Under the pieces are notes generated by a model. It saw only the letters and a program-made list of their open reading frames with translations, made no database searches and had not been told where the DNA came from. Shown here one piece after another: positions 53,316-62,018 of a DNA stretch of 64,000 bases. Numbering within the stretch: the stretch's first letter is position 1; each line of letters opens with the position of its first letter. The stretch is from Marmoricola sp. Leaf446 (lineage in GTDB: Bacteria > Actinomycetota > Actinomycetes > Propionibacteriales > Nocardioidaceae). The translations under genes were made by a program, and so were the position numbers. Where the stretch lies: NCBI RefSeq assembly GCF_001424755.1, contig NZ_LMRF01000006.1, positions 95,606 through 159,605 on the forward strand, given 5' to 3'.

Positions 53316-53358
53316 GAGGAGCCAACCTACGCCGCGCGGGCCCCCGCCGCCGCCTGGC

Positions 53359-54651
53359 TCACCCGTAGAGGGTGCGGATCCGCGCGGCCGCGCGCCGGCC
53401 CAGCTCGGCCGCGTCCGTGCCGACCACGCGGCGCAGCACGGCGTCCTGCTCGTCGTCGGTGGTGCCGCGGCCCTGGTCGTGCATGGCGTCGACCAGGCGC
53501 CACAGCACCTCCTCGCCCTGCGCGCTCGCGAGGTAGTCGCAGGCCATCCAGCTCAGCGCGTAGTGCCACTCCTGCTCGGGGCCGTTGAAGTCGCGGGAGG
53601 CGGGCAGCGCGGCGTCGGCGCTGCGCGCGCGGTCGACGGCGCTGGTGGGGATGATGCGCTGGTCGAGCGGGATCGTGCGCGCCCCGACCCACTCCGCCAG
53701 GCCCTCGGAGAGCCACACCGGCGCCCCGTCGTCGCGGGTACCGAGCGCGACGTGGGTCAGCTCGTGACGCACGATCCGGCCCAGGAACGGCTGGCCGGCG
53801 GCGACCGAGCCCTCGAGCACGAGCATCCGGGTGGAGGAGACGGGTGAGGCCGTCGGCTGGGAGTACGTCGGGAAGGTCATCGCCCCGAGCAGGTCGATCG
53901 AGCCGCCGGGCACGTCGGTGAAGGAGTCGAGCACCGCGGTGTCGCGCACGTGGTAGACGACCACCTGCCCCGACCAGGTGAAGGGCACCGTCGCGTCGAC
54001 CTCGCCGATCCCCCGGCTGACCGCGGCCATGACGGTGGGCGCGACGTCGACCGTGCTGGAGTCGAAGACGCCGAGCACGCCGGGCCGCTCGCGGACCCGG
54101 ATCGCGGTGAGGTCCCACGGCGCGGGGGCGCCGTCGAAGAGCGGGCGTCCGGTGCCGTCGCGGTCGGAGACGATGCGGGCGCGGTCGCCGCGCCAGGCGA
54201 AGACGAACCCGACGGTGCGGTCGACCGGTCGGGTGTCGAAGTCCTGCAGCTGCATCCGCAGCCGCACCTGGGGCACCTGCGCCCCGCGACCCCAGCGCGG
54301 GAGCAGCCGCGCGTCCCAGTCGCTGTCGAGGACCGTCCACTCCAGGCGCTGCAGCGGCAGCTGGACGAGATTGCGGAAGTAGCGGGTCTGCCGTGCCACG
54401 AGCTCGGGGTCGCGCCGGTCCACCCGGCGCAGGAAAAGCCCGAGGTCGCGCTCGCGCACGGCGCGGGCCCGCTGGTCGAGGATCCGCTGCTCCTGCGCGC
54501 GCTGCTGCTCGCGGGTGAGCGCGGGGTCCGACGGCGCGGCCGGCGCGCCGACGACGTCCTGGGGGGCCTCGTCGTCGGAGCAGGCCGCCAGCGGGAGCAG
54601 CAGGGCAGCGACCAGGGCCGCCACGAGCGGGGCGCGGGGGCGTCGTCGCAC
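53359..54651 (-). CDS. Lipoprotein with zinc-peptidase (gluzincin-like) domain
   Basis: A 430-residue predicted lipoprotein: Sec signal with lipobox LPLAAC after about 25 residues, then a coiled-coil/helical region (LTREQQRAQEQRILDQRARA), a beta-rich middle, and a peptidase domain with the zinc motif HELTHVALG and downstream EGLAEWVGA, the third Glu ligand of MA-clan proteases. Cell-surface protein turnover is a reasonable guess; the target is unknown. Start chosen at the GTG nearest the signal; the dxs stop is 31 nt upstream. Located after dxs, whose role in isoprenoid synthesis has no clear link. Confidence 0.75.
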   Translation of the reverse strand: MRRRPRAPLVAALVAALLLPLAACSDDEAPQDVVGAPAAPSDPALTREQQRAQEQRILDQRARAVRERDLGLFLRRVDRRDPELVARQTRYFRNLVQLPLQRLEWTVLDSDWDARLLPRWGRGAQVPQVRLRMQLQDFDTRPVDRTVGFVFAWRGDRARIVSDRDGTGRPLFDGAPAPWDLTAIRVRERPGVLGVFDSSTVDVAPTVMAAVSRGIGEVDATVPFTWSGQVVVYHVRDTAVLDSFTDVPGGSIDLLGAMTFPTYSQPTASPVSSTRMLVLEGSVAAGQPFLGRIVRHELTHVALGTRDDGAPVWLSEGLAEWVGARTIPLDQRIIPTSAVDRARSADAALPASRDFNGPEQEWHYALSWMACDYLASAQGEEVLWRLVDAMHDQGRGTTDDEQDAVLRRVVGTDAAELGRRAAARIRTLYG

Positions 54652-54682
54652 GCGGCCGACCCGTCGCGAGGTGCCGGTCGGG

Positions 54683-56626
54683 TCAGTCGCGCGGACCGCG
54701 GCCGGTGGCCGGGTCGTGCAGGTCGGCGGCGCCGGTGGCGTGCTCCTCCAGCGCAGTGACCTCCTCCACGATGCCGCGCGCGAGCGACTGGGCGGTGAGC
54801 CCGATGCGCTCGAGGATGACGTCGCGCTTGGCATGGTCGAGGAACTCCTGGGGGATGCCGTGCTGGCGGAACGGGGTCGGGACCCGCTCGTCGTTCAGCA
54901 GCTGCAGGAGCGTGGAGCCGCAGCCCCCGACCCTGCCGTTGTCCTCCACGCAGACCACCAGGCGGTGCTCGCGGGCGAGCGGGACGATCGCAGGATCCCA
55001 CGGCTTGACCCAGCGCGGGTCGACAACGGTGACGCCGATGCCCTGGTCGGCCAGCCGGGCGGCGACATCGACGCTCACCGCCGCCATCGACCCCACGCCG
55101 ACGATGAGCACGTCGCGGGCGCCGTCGCGGACCAGGACGTCCATCGTGCCGACCCGGTCGACGGCCTCGAGGTCGGCCACCGGGGGCGCGCCCTTGGGCA
55201 GCCGCAGCACCGTGGGGGCGTCGTCGACCGCGACGCACTCGCGCAGCAGCTCGGCCACCCGGGCGCCGTCGCGGGGCGAGCACATCCGCAGGGAGGGCAC
55301 CACCTGGAGCACCGACATGTCCCACATGCCGTTGTGGCTGGCGCCGTCGTCGCCGGTGACCCCGGCCCGGTCCAGCACGAAGGTGACGCCGCACCCGTGC
55401 AGGGCGACGTCCATCAGCACCTGGTCGAAGGCGCGGTTGAGGAAGGTGGCGTAGATCGCCACGACGGGGTGGAACCCACCCAGGGCGAGGCCGGCCGCGC
55501 TGGTCACGGCGTGCTGCTCGGCGATGCCGACGTCGAAGGTCCGCTCGGGGTACGCCGCGGCGAAGCGGTCGAGCCCGACCGGGTAGAGCATCGCGGCGGT
55601 GATGCCGACGACGTCGCTGCGGTCGGCGCCGAGCGCGACCATCTCCTCGGCGAAGTAGTCGGTCCAGATCCTGCCCTTGGGGGTGCCCACGCCGGTCTCG
55701 ACGTCGAACGGCCCGATCTGGTGGAACTGGTCGGCCTCGTTGCGCTCGGCCGGGTCGTAGCCGAAGCCCTTGCGGGTGATGGCGTGCACGATCACCGGCC
55801 CGCCGAACCGCTTGGCCTGGGTCAGCGCGGTCTCCATCGCGGCGCGGTCGTGGCCGTCGACCGGCCCGACGTACTTCAGGCCGAGGTCCTCGAACAGGCC
55901 CTGGGGCGCCAGGGCGTCCTTCATGCCCTTCTTCATGGCGTGCAGGGCGTCGTAGACGGCCGGCCCGACGCCGCGGACGCCGTTGAGACGGCGCTTGACG
56001 AGGTCGAGGACCTGCTCGTAGCGCGGGCTGGTGCGCAGCGCGGTCAGGTGGTTGGCCAGGCCGCCGACGGTCGGCATGTAGGAGCGGCCGTTGTCGTTGA
56101 CGATGATGACCAGGCGCTTGTCCGCCCCGTGGCGCGGCGTCTCGGCGATGTTGTTCAGCGCCTCCCAGGCCATGCCGCCGGTGAGCGCGCCGTCGCCGAT
56201 GACGGCGACCACGTGGCGGTCCTCGCCGCGCAGCGCGTAGGCCTTGGCCAGGCCGTCGGCGTAGGACAGCGAGGTGGAGGCGTGGGAGTTCTCGACGACG
56301 TCGTGGTCGGACTCCTTGCTGCTGGGGTAGCCGCTCAGGCCGCCCTCGGTGCGCAGCGTGTCGAACGCGCCGGCCCGGCCGGTGAGCATCTTGTGGACGT
56401 AGGCCTGGTGGCCGGTGTCGAAGACGACCCGGTCGCGCGGCGACTCGAAGACGCGGTGCACCGCCATCGTCAGCTCGACCACGCCCAGGTTGGGCCCGAG
56501 GTGGCCGCCGCGCGGGGCGCAGGTGCGGATCAGCTCGTCGCGGATCTCCGAGGCGAGCTCGTCGAGCTCGCGGTCGTCGAGGTCGTGGAGGTCGGCGGGG
56601 CCGGTGAGCTGCTGCAGGTGACCCAT
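54683..56626 (-). CDS. dxs: 1-deoxy-D-xylulose-5-phosphate synthase
   Basis: A 647-residue TPP-dependent enzyme making DXP from pyruvate and glyceraldehyde-3-phosphate, the first step of the MEP isoprenoid pathway. Seen: [17 protein letters not shown] near the N-terminus, [16 protein letters not shown] motif [21 protein letters not shown], and the transketolase glutamate motif [18 protein letters not shown] strong GAAGGAGG precedes the ATG. Length is normal. It overlaps no neighbour and has 56 nt to the SMP-30 gene stop, so it may have a separate transcript. Confidence 0.97.
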   Translation of the reverse strand: MGHLQQLTGPADLHDLDDRELDELASEIRDELIRTCAPRGGHLGPNLGVVELTMAVHRVFESPRDRVVFDTGHQAYVHKMLTGRAGAFDTLRTEGGLSGYPSSKESDHDVVENSHASTSLSYADGLAKAYALRGEDRHVVAVIGDGALTGGMAWEALNNIAETPRHGADKRLVIIVNDNGRSYMPTVGGLANHLTALRTSPRYEQVLDLVKRRLNGVRGVGPAVYDALHAMKKGMKDALAPQGLFEDLGLKYVGPVDGHDRAAMETALTQAKRFGGPVIVHAITRKGFGYDPAERNEADQFHQIGPFDVETGVGTPKGRIWTDYFAEEMVALGADRSDVVGITAAMLYPVGLDRFAAAYPERTFDVGIAEQHAVTSAAGLALGGFHPVVAIYATFLNRAFDQVLMDVALHGCGVTFVLDRAGVTGDDGASHNGMWDMSVLQVVPSLRMCSPRDGARVAELLRECVAVDDAPTVLRLPKGAPPVADLEAVDRVGTMDVLVRDGARDVLIVGVGSMAAVSVDVAARLADQGIGVTVVDPRWVKPWDPAIVPLAREHRLVVCVEDNGRVGGCGSTLLQLLNDERVPTPFRQHGIPQEFLDHAKRDVILERIGLTAQSLARGIVEEVTALEEHATGAADLHDPATGRGPRD

Positions 56627-56682
56627 GGGCGGCGTGGCCTCCTTCGAGGTGCGGTCGGGCGGGGGTTCCGGACTCACCGAGT

Positions 56683-57644
56683 CTAGACGGGGGCGCCCGG
56701 GACCCGGCCCGCGGCGAGCTCGACGGTGGCCAGCGCCGCCTCCTCGAGGCTGGCCAGCCACAACCGGCCCTGGTGCTCGCGCACCCCGGTGACCATGTGG
56801 AAGTCGGTGGCCGGCAGCCGCAGGTCGTGCACGAGCGTGCCGTCGGGACGGTAGGCCTGCACGTGCACGCTGCGCACGGGTCCGGGCAGCAGCGCCTCGG
56901 GCACGTGGCGACCGAGACGGCGCACGGCGGCCGGGGCGTGGGCGCGCAGCCGCTCCAGCGCGGCGACCGGCGGGGAGGCGATGGTGACCCAGACCAGGCC
57001 GTCGCTGCCGGTGGAGAGGTTGTCGGGATAGCCCGGCAGGTCCGCGGCGAACAGGTCGCGGGTGCCGGCGCGCGGCCCGCTCAGCCAGAGCCGTACGACG
57101 GTGCGCGCGCCCGACTCGGCGACGTGGACCGCCGACCCGTCGGGCGAGAGCGCGACCCCGTTGGCGAAGTCGAGACCGGTCAGGTGCTCCTCGACCGCGC
57201 CGTCGGGGGCCCGGCGCAGCAGGCGGCCGGTGCAGGTCGCCTCGAGCAGGTCGGCGCGCCACCGCGCCAGCGGGTGGACGGCGCTGGAGTCGCTGAACCA
57301 GACCGACCCGTCGGCGGCCACCGCGGCGTTGTTGCACACCCGCAGGGGTCGGCCGGCGACCTCGGTGACCAGCACCTCGACGGCGCCGGTGCGGCGGTGC
57401 ATCGTCAGCAGCCCGCGCTCGGCGTCGGCGACCAGCAGCCGGTCCTCGTCGAGCAGCTCGATGCCGAGCGGCCGACCGCGGGTGTGACCCAGGCGCGTCA
57501 CCGAGCCGTCGGGCGAGACCCGCAGCACGGCGCCGTCCTCGGTGCCGGTGATGCCGTGGCCCTGCTCGTCGACGACGACGTCCTCGGCCCCGTGGCCGGG
57601 CACCGCCAGGCGGCGCAGCAGCGGACGACGGGCGGCGGCGGCGC

Positions 57645-57648
<4 letters not shown>
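56683..57648 (-). CDS. SMP-30/strictosidine synthase-like beta-propeller protein
   Basis: A 321-residue predicted six-bladed beta-propeller. Seen: repeated blade motifs such as [65 protein letters not shown] and [18 protein letters not shown], the pattern of strictosidine-synthase-like and SMP-30/gluconolactonase proteins. Catalytic metal ligands (an Asn and Asp in the FSDSS/PDNL blades) are present. The GTG start overlaps the Nudix stop by 4 nt, so the two are translated together. Substrate unknown; a lactone or alkaloid-type hydrolase is possible. Confidence 0.75.
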
Positions 57649-58115
<467 letters not shown>

Positions 58116-58136
58116 GCGGCCCACCCTAGAGACCGC

Positions 58137-58508
58137 TCACAGCCGGGCCCGGAACCGCCGGCCGCGCAGCGCCTCCTCGACCAGCCCGACCGCTCGTCGT
58201 ACGCCCAGCAGCCGCGCGGCCTCGCGGTGCCAGGTCTGCACCGCCGCCTCGACCACGTCGGGCGGAGCGACGTCGCGCAGCCCCCCGCGGGCCTCGCTCA
58301 GGCCCCGCTCGACGGCCTGGCGCGAGGCCTCGACGTGGAGCACGGCGAAGCGCGCGAGCACCACGACGTGACGGCGCAGCGCGGGGTAGGAGCGGTACTC
58401 CGGCGGGCACAGGTCGAGCAGCCAGGCGGTGGCCGTCGCCTCCCAGTCGGGGGCGTCCGGCGGCCGCACCTCGGCCGGCCAGCCCGGCGGGGTCACGAGC
58501 GACGTCAT
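58137..58508 (-). CDS. Conserved hypothetical protein behind a LexA box
   Basis: A 123-residue helical protein of unknown function. Seen: ATAWLLDLCPPEYRSYPALRR, then RFAVLHVEASRQAVERGLSEARG and a C-terminal RRAVGLVEEALRGRR. I recall similar proteins in other actinobacteria but cannot name the family. Upstream are -10 TAGGAT (58515-58520, 6 nt from ATG) and, 9 bp further, a consensus SOS box, so it is probably DNA-damage induced. No DNA-binding motif is visible. The XdhC-like gene ends 73 nt beyond its start. Confidence 0.7.
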   Translation of the reverse strand: MTSLVTPPGWPAEVRPPDAPDWEATATAWLLDLCPPEYRSYPALRRHVVVLARFAVLHVEASRQAVERGLSEARGGLRDVAPPDVVEAAVQTWHREAARLLGVRRAVGLVEEALRGRRFRARL

Positions 58509-58529
58509 GGCCCCATCCTAGCCGGTCGT

Positions 58530-58545
58530 TCGAACACCTGTTCGA
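58530..58545. promoter_or_regulatory. LexA-type SOS box
   Basis: TCGAACACCTGTTCGA, a palindrome with arms TCGAAC/GTTCGA and the GAAC-N4-GTTC core of the mycobacterial/Bacillus-type LexA site. It overlaps the expected -35 region of the hypothetical gene (its -10 ends 9 bp away), so LexA binding would block it. The convergent direction shows only the end of the XdhC-like gene, so it is not that gene's promoter. Confidence 0.8.
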
Positions 58546-58581
58546 CAGACCGCTGGTCGGACCGCTCGGCGGGGCCCCGGG

Positions 58582-59082
58582 CTACCGCCGCTCGCGCATC
58601 GGCCCGCCGCGGCGGCCGTGGGACTCCGCCACGATCTCGGCCACCACCGACAGGGCGATCTCCCCCGGCGCCCGACCGCCGGTGTCGAGGCCGGCGGGCA
58701 CGTGCAGCCGCTCCAGCCCGGTCACGCCCTCGGCCTCGAGCTCGGCGAGCAGCCCCTCGGCCCGGCGGCGGCTGGCCATCATCGCGACGTAGGACGCCGG
58801 CGAGGCCAGCGCCTGGCGCAGCACCCGGGGCGCGTCCGGCGCGTCGTGGTCGCAGAGCACGACGGCGTCGCCCACCACGGGGCCCAGCGCCGCGAGCGCC
58901 TCGGCCCCACGGCCCTCGGCGTCCTCGTCGACCACGACCACCTCGCGGCCGACCGCGGTGACGATGGCGGCGACGGCCTCGGAGATCGGGTTGCGGGTCA
59001 GCACCAGCACGCGACCGGGAGCGGCCCCCTCGTCGGTCCAGGGCTGCTCACGGCCGGGCGGTCGGGGCGTCGGGGTGCTCAT
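58582..59082 (-). CDS. XdhC/CoxI-family Rossmann-domain protein
   Basis: A 166-residue protein matching the C-terminal Rossmann half of XdhC/CoxI proteins, which deliver or sulfurate the molybdenum cofactor for xanthine dehydrogenase-type enzymes. Seen: VLVLTRNPISEAVAAIV, VVLCDHDAPDAPRVLRQAL, SYVAMMASRRRAEGLLAEL and LHVPAGLDTGGRAPGEIALSV, the last being the family's best signature. The N-terminal XdhC domain with CxGGxV is missing, so it is a short version. No molybdoenzyme genes are nearby. Confidence 0.85.
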   Translation of the reverse strand: MSTPTPRPPGREQPWTDEGAAPGRVLVLTRNPISEAVAAIVTAVGREVVVVDEDAEGRGAEALAALGPVVGDAVVLCDHDAPDAPRVLRQALASPASYVAMMASRRRAEGLLAELEAEGVTGLERLHVPAGLDTGGRAPGEIALSVVAEIVAESHGRRGGPMRERR

Positions 59083-59100
59083 GGCCCCACCCTGCCAGCC

Positions 59101-59505
59101 TCAGCCCGCCAGGAAGGACAACCGCACGGTGCGGACCGCGTTGTCCACGTTGAGGTCGACCAGGCAGACGCTCTGCCAGGTGCCCAGCGCCAGCCGGCCG
59201 CCGACGACCGGCAGGCTGGCGTACGGCGGCACCAGGGCCGGCATCACGTGGGACCGGCCGTGACCGGGGGTGCCGTGGCGGTGCCGCCAGCGGTCGTCGG
59301 CCGGCAGCAGGTCGCCCAGCGCGGCCAGCAGGTCGTCGTCGGACCCGGCGCCGGTCTCGAGCACGGCCAGGCCGGCGGTGGCGTGCGGGACGAACAGGTG
59401 CAGCAGGCCGTCGCCCTCGCGGGCGACGAAGTCGGCACAGTCGCCGGTCAGGTCGAGCACCACGTCGGTGTCGCCGGTGCGGTAGGTGCGCTCCTCGGAC
59501 CTCAT
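59101..59505 (-). CDS. YjbQ-like (UPF0047) protein
   Basis: A 134-residue protein of the YjbQ/UPF0047 family, which in E. coli can act as a secondary thiamine-phosphate synthase. Seen: LHLFVPHATAGLAVLE, DDRWRHRHGTPGHGRSHVMP (the family His-rich metal site) and GTWQSVCLVDLNVD. It overlaps the thiamine-binding-type gene by ATGA, a pairing that suggests thiamine-related work, although its main reaction is not proven. Usual length 130-140. Confidence 0.88.
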   Translation of the reverse strand: MRSEERTYRTGDTDVVLDLTGDCADFVAREGDGLLHLFVPHATAGLAVLETGAGSDDDLLAALGDLLPADDRWRHRHGTPGHGRSHVMPALVPPYASLPVVGGRLALGTWQSVCLVDLNVDNAVRTVRLSFLAG

Positions 59506-59816
59506 CGCAGCCGCTCCTCCACCCGCTCCACCTTGGCGGTGAGCTGGCCGTCCCACCCCGGTCGCACGTCGGCCTTGAGCACCAGCCCGACCCGGGGGTA
59601 GCGCTCGCCGACCACCTCGACAGCGCGCTTGACCACGGCCATCACCTCGTCCCACTCGCCCTCGATGTTGGTGAACATCGCGTTGAGCTCGTGCGGGAGG
59701 CCGGAGTCGCGGACCACCTGCAGGGCGGCGGCGACGGCGTCGCCGACGCCGCCGTCGGAGGCCGGGCCGCCCTCGCGGGGCGCACCGGAGGGACTGATGC
59801 TGATGGCGACGAGCAT
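59502..59816 (-). CDS. MTH1187/YkoF-type thiamine-binding protein
   Basis: A 104-residue DUF77-type alpha/beta protein. Seen: the opening strand MLVAISISPSG, a flexible Gly/Ser/Glu-rich loop (PREGGPASDGGVGD), DSGLPHELNAMFTNIEGEWDEV and VGLVLKADVRPG, the pattern of MTH1187-like thiamine- or substrate-binding proteins. It overlaps the YjbQ-type gene downstream. CACAGT lies 7 nt before the ATG. Ligand not proved; thiamine is the family's best-supported one. Confidence 0.82.
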   Translation of the reverse strand: MLVAISISPSGAPREGGPASDGGVGDAVAAALQVVRDSGLPHELNAMFTNIEGEWDEVMAVVKRAVEVVGERYPRVGLVLKADVRPGWDGQLTAKVERVEERLR

Positions 59817-59942
59817 GCCCCCACTGTGGCACCCCGCACCGACCGTCCGGGCGCGGAGGTTGCCACGACAGGTGCCGCTCAGGGCACCATGTCCCCCACG
59901 GCAGCGACCCACCCTGCCGCCGGCCACGGGGAGGAGCGGTGG

Positions 59943-61997
59943 ATGCGCCCGCCTGGCCTGCCCCGCGTGCCCGGACTGATCGGCCTGCCCGGCCTGCCCG
60001 TGCGCACGGTCGTGGCGGCCGTGGTGCTGCTCGTGCTGCTCGCCGCCCCCGCGGTGGTCGAGGGCTACTCCCGGGCGTACGCCGGCTGGCCGGCGTACGG
60101 CTTCGCGGTGCTGGTCCTGCTCGACGTGCCCCGCGGTCGCCGCCGCTGGGCCGCCGCCGTCCTGCTGGTCCTGTGCACGCCGTCGCTGGCCTACAGCTAC
60201 GACGTCTCCCTGCCCGCGGCGCTGGTGGGGGCGGCCGGGCTCACCCTCCCGGCGCTGTTCGTCGCCTCCCACCTGCTGCGGGGCGGGCACCCCCGGCCCG
60301 GGGGGCGGGTGGAGGTCGCGTCGACCCACTACCTCGGCGTGACGCTGCTGGGGGCGCTGCTCAACAGCCTGCTGCCGACGGCGGTGGGGATCGGCGACGG
60401 CATCCCGGCCGGGCTGGTGGCCGGGGTGGTCAGCTTCGTGGCCGCGGCCACGGCCCAGCTCGTGGTGCTGCCGCTCGTGGTGCACACCAGCGACCGGCCG
60501 GCCGCGGCCGGCCGGGTCGAGCTGTGGGCGCAGCGGCTGGCGCTCGCCGCGGTCTTCCTGGCCGTGTTCTGGCCCCGCAGCGCCGTCGGGCTGGCGTTCC
60601 TGGTGCTCCCGGCGGTCGGCTGGGGCGCCGTGCGCGCGACGCAGCGCGAGGCGCACCTGCAGACCTTCCTGGTCTGCGTCGGCGCCTTCACCCTCAACCT
60701 GCTCGGCCGGGGCCCGTACGCCGACCCGGCACCCGACGGGCTCAGCGAGGCGGCGAGCGCCGCGCTGGTCTACGCGTTCGTCCTCGCGGTCTGCTTCGGC
60801 ACGGTGCCGCTCGCCTTCGTGGTGAGCCGGCTGTCCTCGATGACGTCGTACGCCGAGCGCTCCTCCAGCGCGATCGAGCTGATGCTCGAGTCGGCGACCG
60901 GCACGCTGTTCATCGCCGTAGACGAGACCGGCCGCACCACGCACTGGAGCGCCGGCGCCGAGCGGCTGCTGGGCTGGACCTCGGAGCAGATGCTCGGCCG
61001 CTCCCCGGCCGAGATCAACCCGCAGGAGGAGGTCGACCGGCACGCGGCCCACTTCGCGGTGCCGCCCACGCACGCCGCGGTGCTGCACGCGATGGTCGAC
61101 ACCGGCGAGCGGCGCGACTGGGCCTACCGGCACCGCGACGGCGGCACCGTGATGGTGTCGCTGACGATCAGCCAGATCACCGAGCCGTCGGGACGAGTGG
61201 CGGGCTACATCGCGTCGGGCGAGGACGCCACCGAGCGGATCGAGACCCAACGCACCCTCGAGGCGGCGCTCGAGCGCGAGCGCGAGTCGGTGCTGCGGCT
61301 GCAGGAGGTCGACCACGTCAAGCAGGAGCTGGTCTCCAACGTCAGCCACGAGCTGCGCACCCCGATCACCAGCATCTCCGGCTACGCCGAGCTGCTCGTC
61401 GACGGCAGCCTGGGCGAGCTCACCCGGCAGCAGCTCGACGCCCTGGGTCGGATCGAGCGCAACACCACCCGTCTCGGCCTGCTGGTGGAGGACCTGCTGC
61501 TGCTCTCGCGCGCCGAGGCCGGCCACCTCCAGCTCGAGCGACGCCCGACCGACCTGCGCCACGTGGCCCAGGAGTCCCACGACCTCGTCGGCCCGACGGT
61601 GGCCGCGCGCGACCTCGAGCTGACCCTCGACCTGCCCGACTCCCCCGTCACCGTCCTGGGCGACCCCGACGCGCTGGAGCGGGTGGTCACCAACCTGACC
61701 GGCAACGCCGTCAAGTTCACCCCCGACGGCGGCCGGGTGACCGTGACGGTGTCCCGGTCGGGGCGCGACGCCCTGCTGATCGTCAGCGACACCGGCATCG
61801 GCATCTCCGAGGAGGAGCAGGCGCAGCTGTTCACCCGCTTCTTCCGCTCCTCACGGGTGGTCGAGGAGGCGATCCAGGGCACCGGCCTGGGACTGTCGAT
61901 CGTGGACGCCATCGTCACCCGCCACGGCGGCACCGTCCGGGTCACCTCGGCGCTCGACCGCGGCACCCGCGTGACGGTGGCGCTGCCGCTCGCCTGA
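59943..61997 (+). CDS. Orphan membrane sensor histidine kinase with PAS domain
   Basis: A 684-residue sensor kinase. Residues about 20-290 form a MASE1-like or other multi-helix membrane sensor domain (about 8 helices); a PAS domain follows (about 305-420, with AAERLLGWTSEQMLG-like features seen as AERLLGWTSEQMLGRS); then HisKA with VSHELRTPI (phosphoacceptor His) and HATPase with DPDALERVVTNLTGNAVKF (N box) and GTGLGLSI (G box). ATG at 59943 is chosen for a GAGGAG Shine-Dalgarno 6 nt away; an ATG 18 codons upstream lacks it. No response regulator is adjacent. The signal and the regulon are unknown. Confidence 0.88.
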   Translation: MRPPGLPRVPGLIGLPGLPVRTVVAAVVLLVLLAAPAVVEGYSRAYAGWPAYGFAVLVLLDVPRGRRRWAAAVLLVLCTPSLAYSYDVSLPAALVGAAGLTLPALFVASHLLRGGHPRPGGRVEVASTHYLGVTLLGALLNSLLPTAVGIGDGIPAGLVAGVVSFVAAATAQLVVLPLVVHTSDRPAAAGRVELWAQRLALAAVFLAVFWPRSAVGLAFLVLPAVGWGAVRATQREAHLQTFLVCVGAFTLNLLGRGPYADPAPDGLSEAASAALVYAFVLAVCFGTVPLAFVVSRLSSMTSYAERSSSAIELMLESATGTLFIAVDETGRTTHWSAGAERLLGWTSEQMLGRSPAEINPQEEVDRHAAHFAVPPTHAAVLHAMVDTGERRDWAYRHRDGGTVMVSLTISQITEPSGRVAGYIASGEDATERIETQRTLEAALERERESVLRLQEVDHVKQELVSNVSHELRTPITSISGYAELLVDGSLGELTRQQLDALGRIERNTTRLGLLVEDLLLLSRAEAGHLQLERRPTDLRHVAQESHDLVGPTVAARDLELTLDLPDSPVTVLGDPDALERVVTNLTGNAVKFTPDGGRVTVTVSRSGRDALLIVSDTGIGISEEEQAQLFTRFFRSSRVVEEAIQGTGLGLSIVDAIVTRHGGTVRVTSALDRGTRVTVALPLA

Positions 61998-62018
61998 GGC
62001 GCCCGCGGAGGCCGGCCC

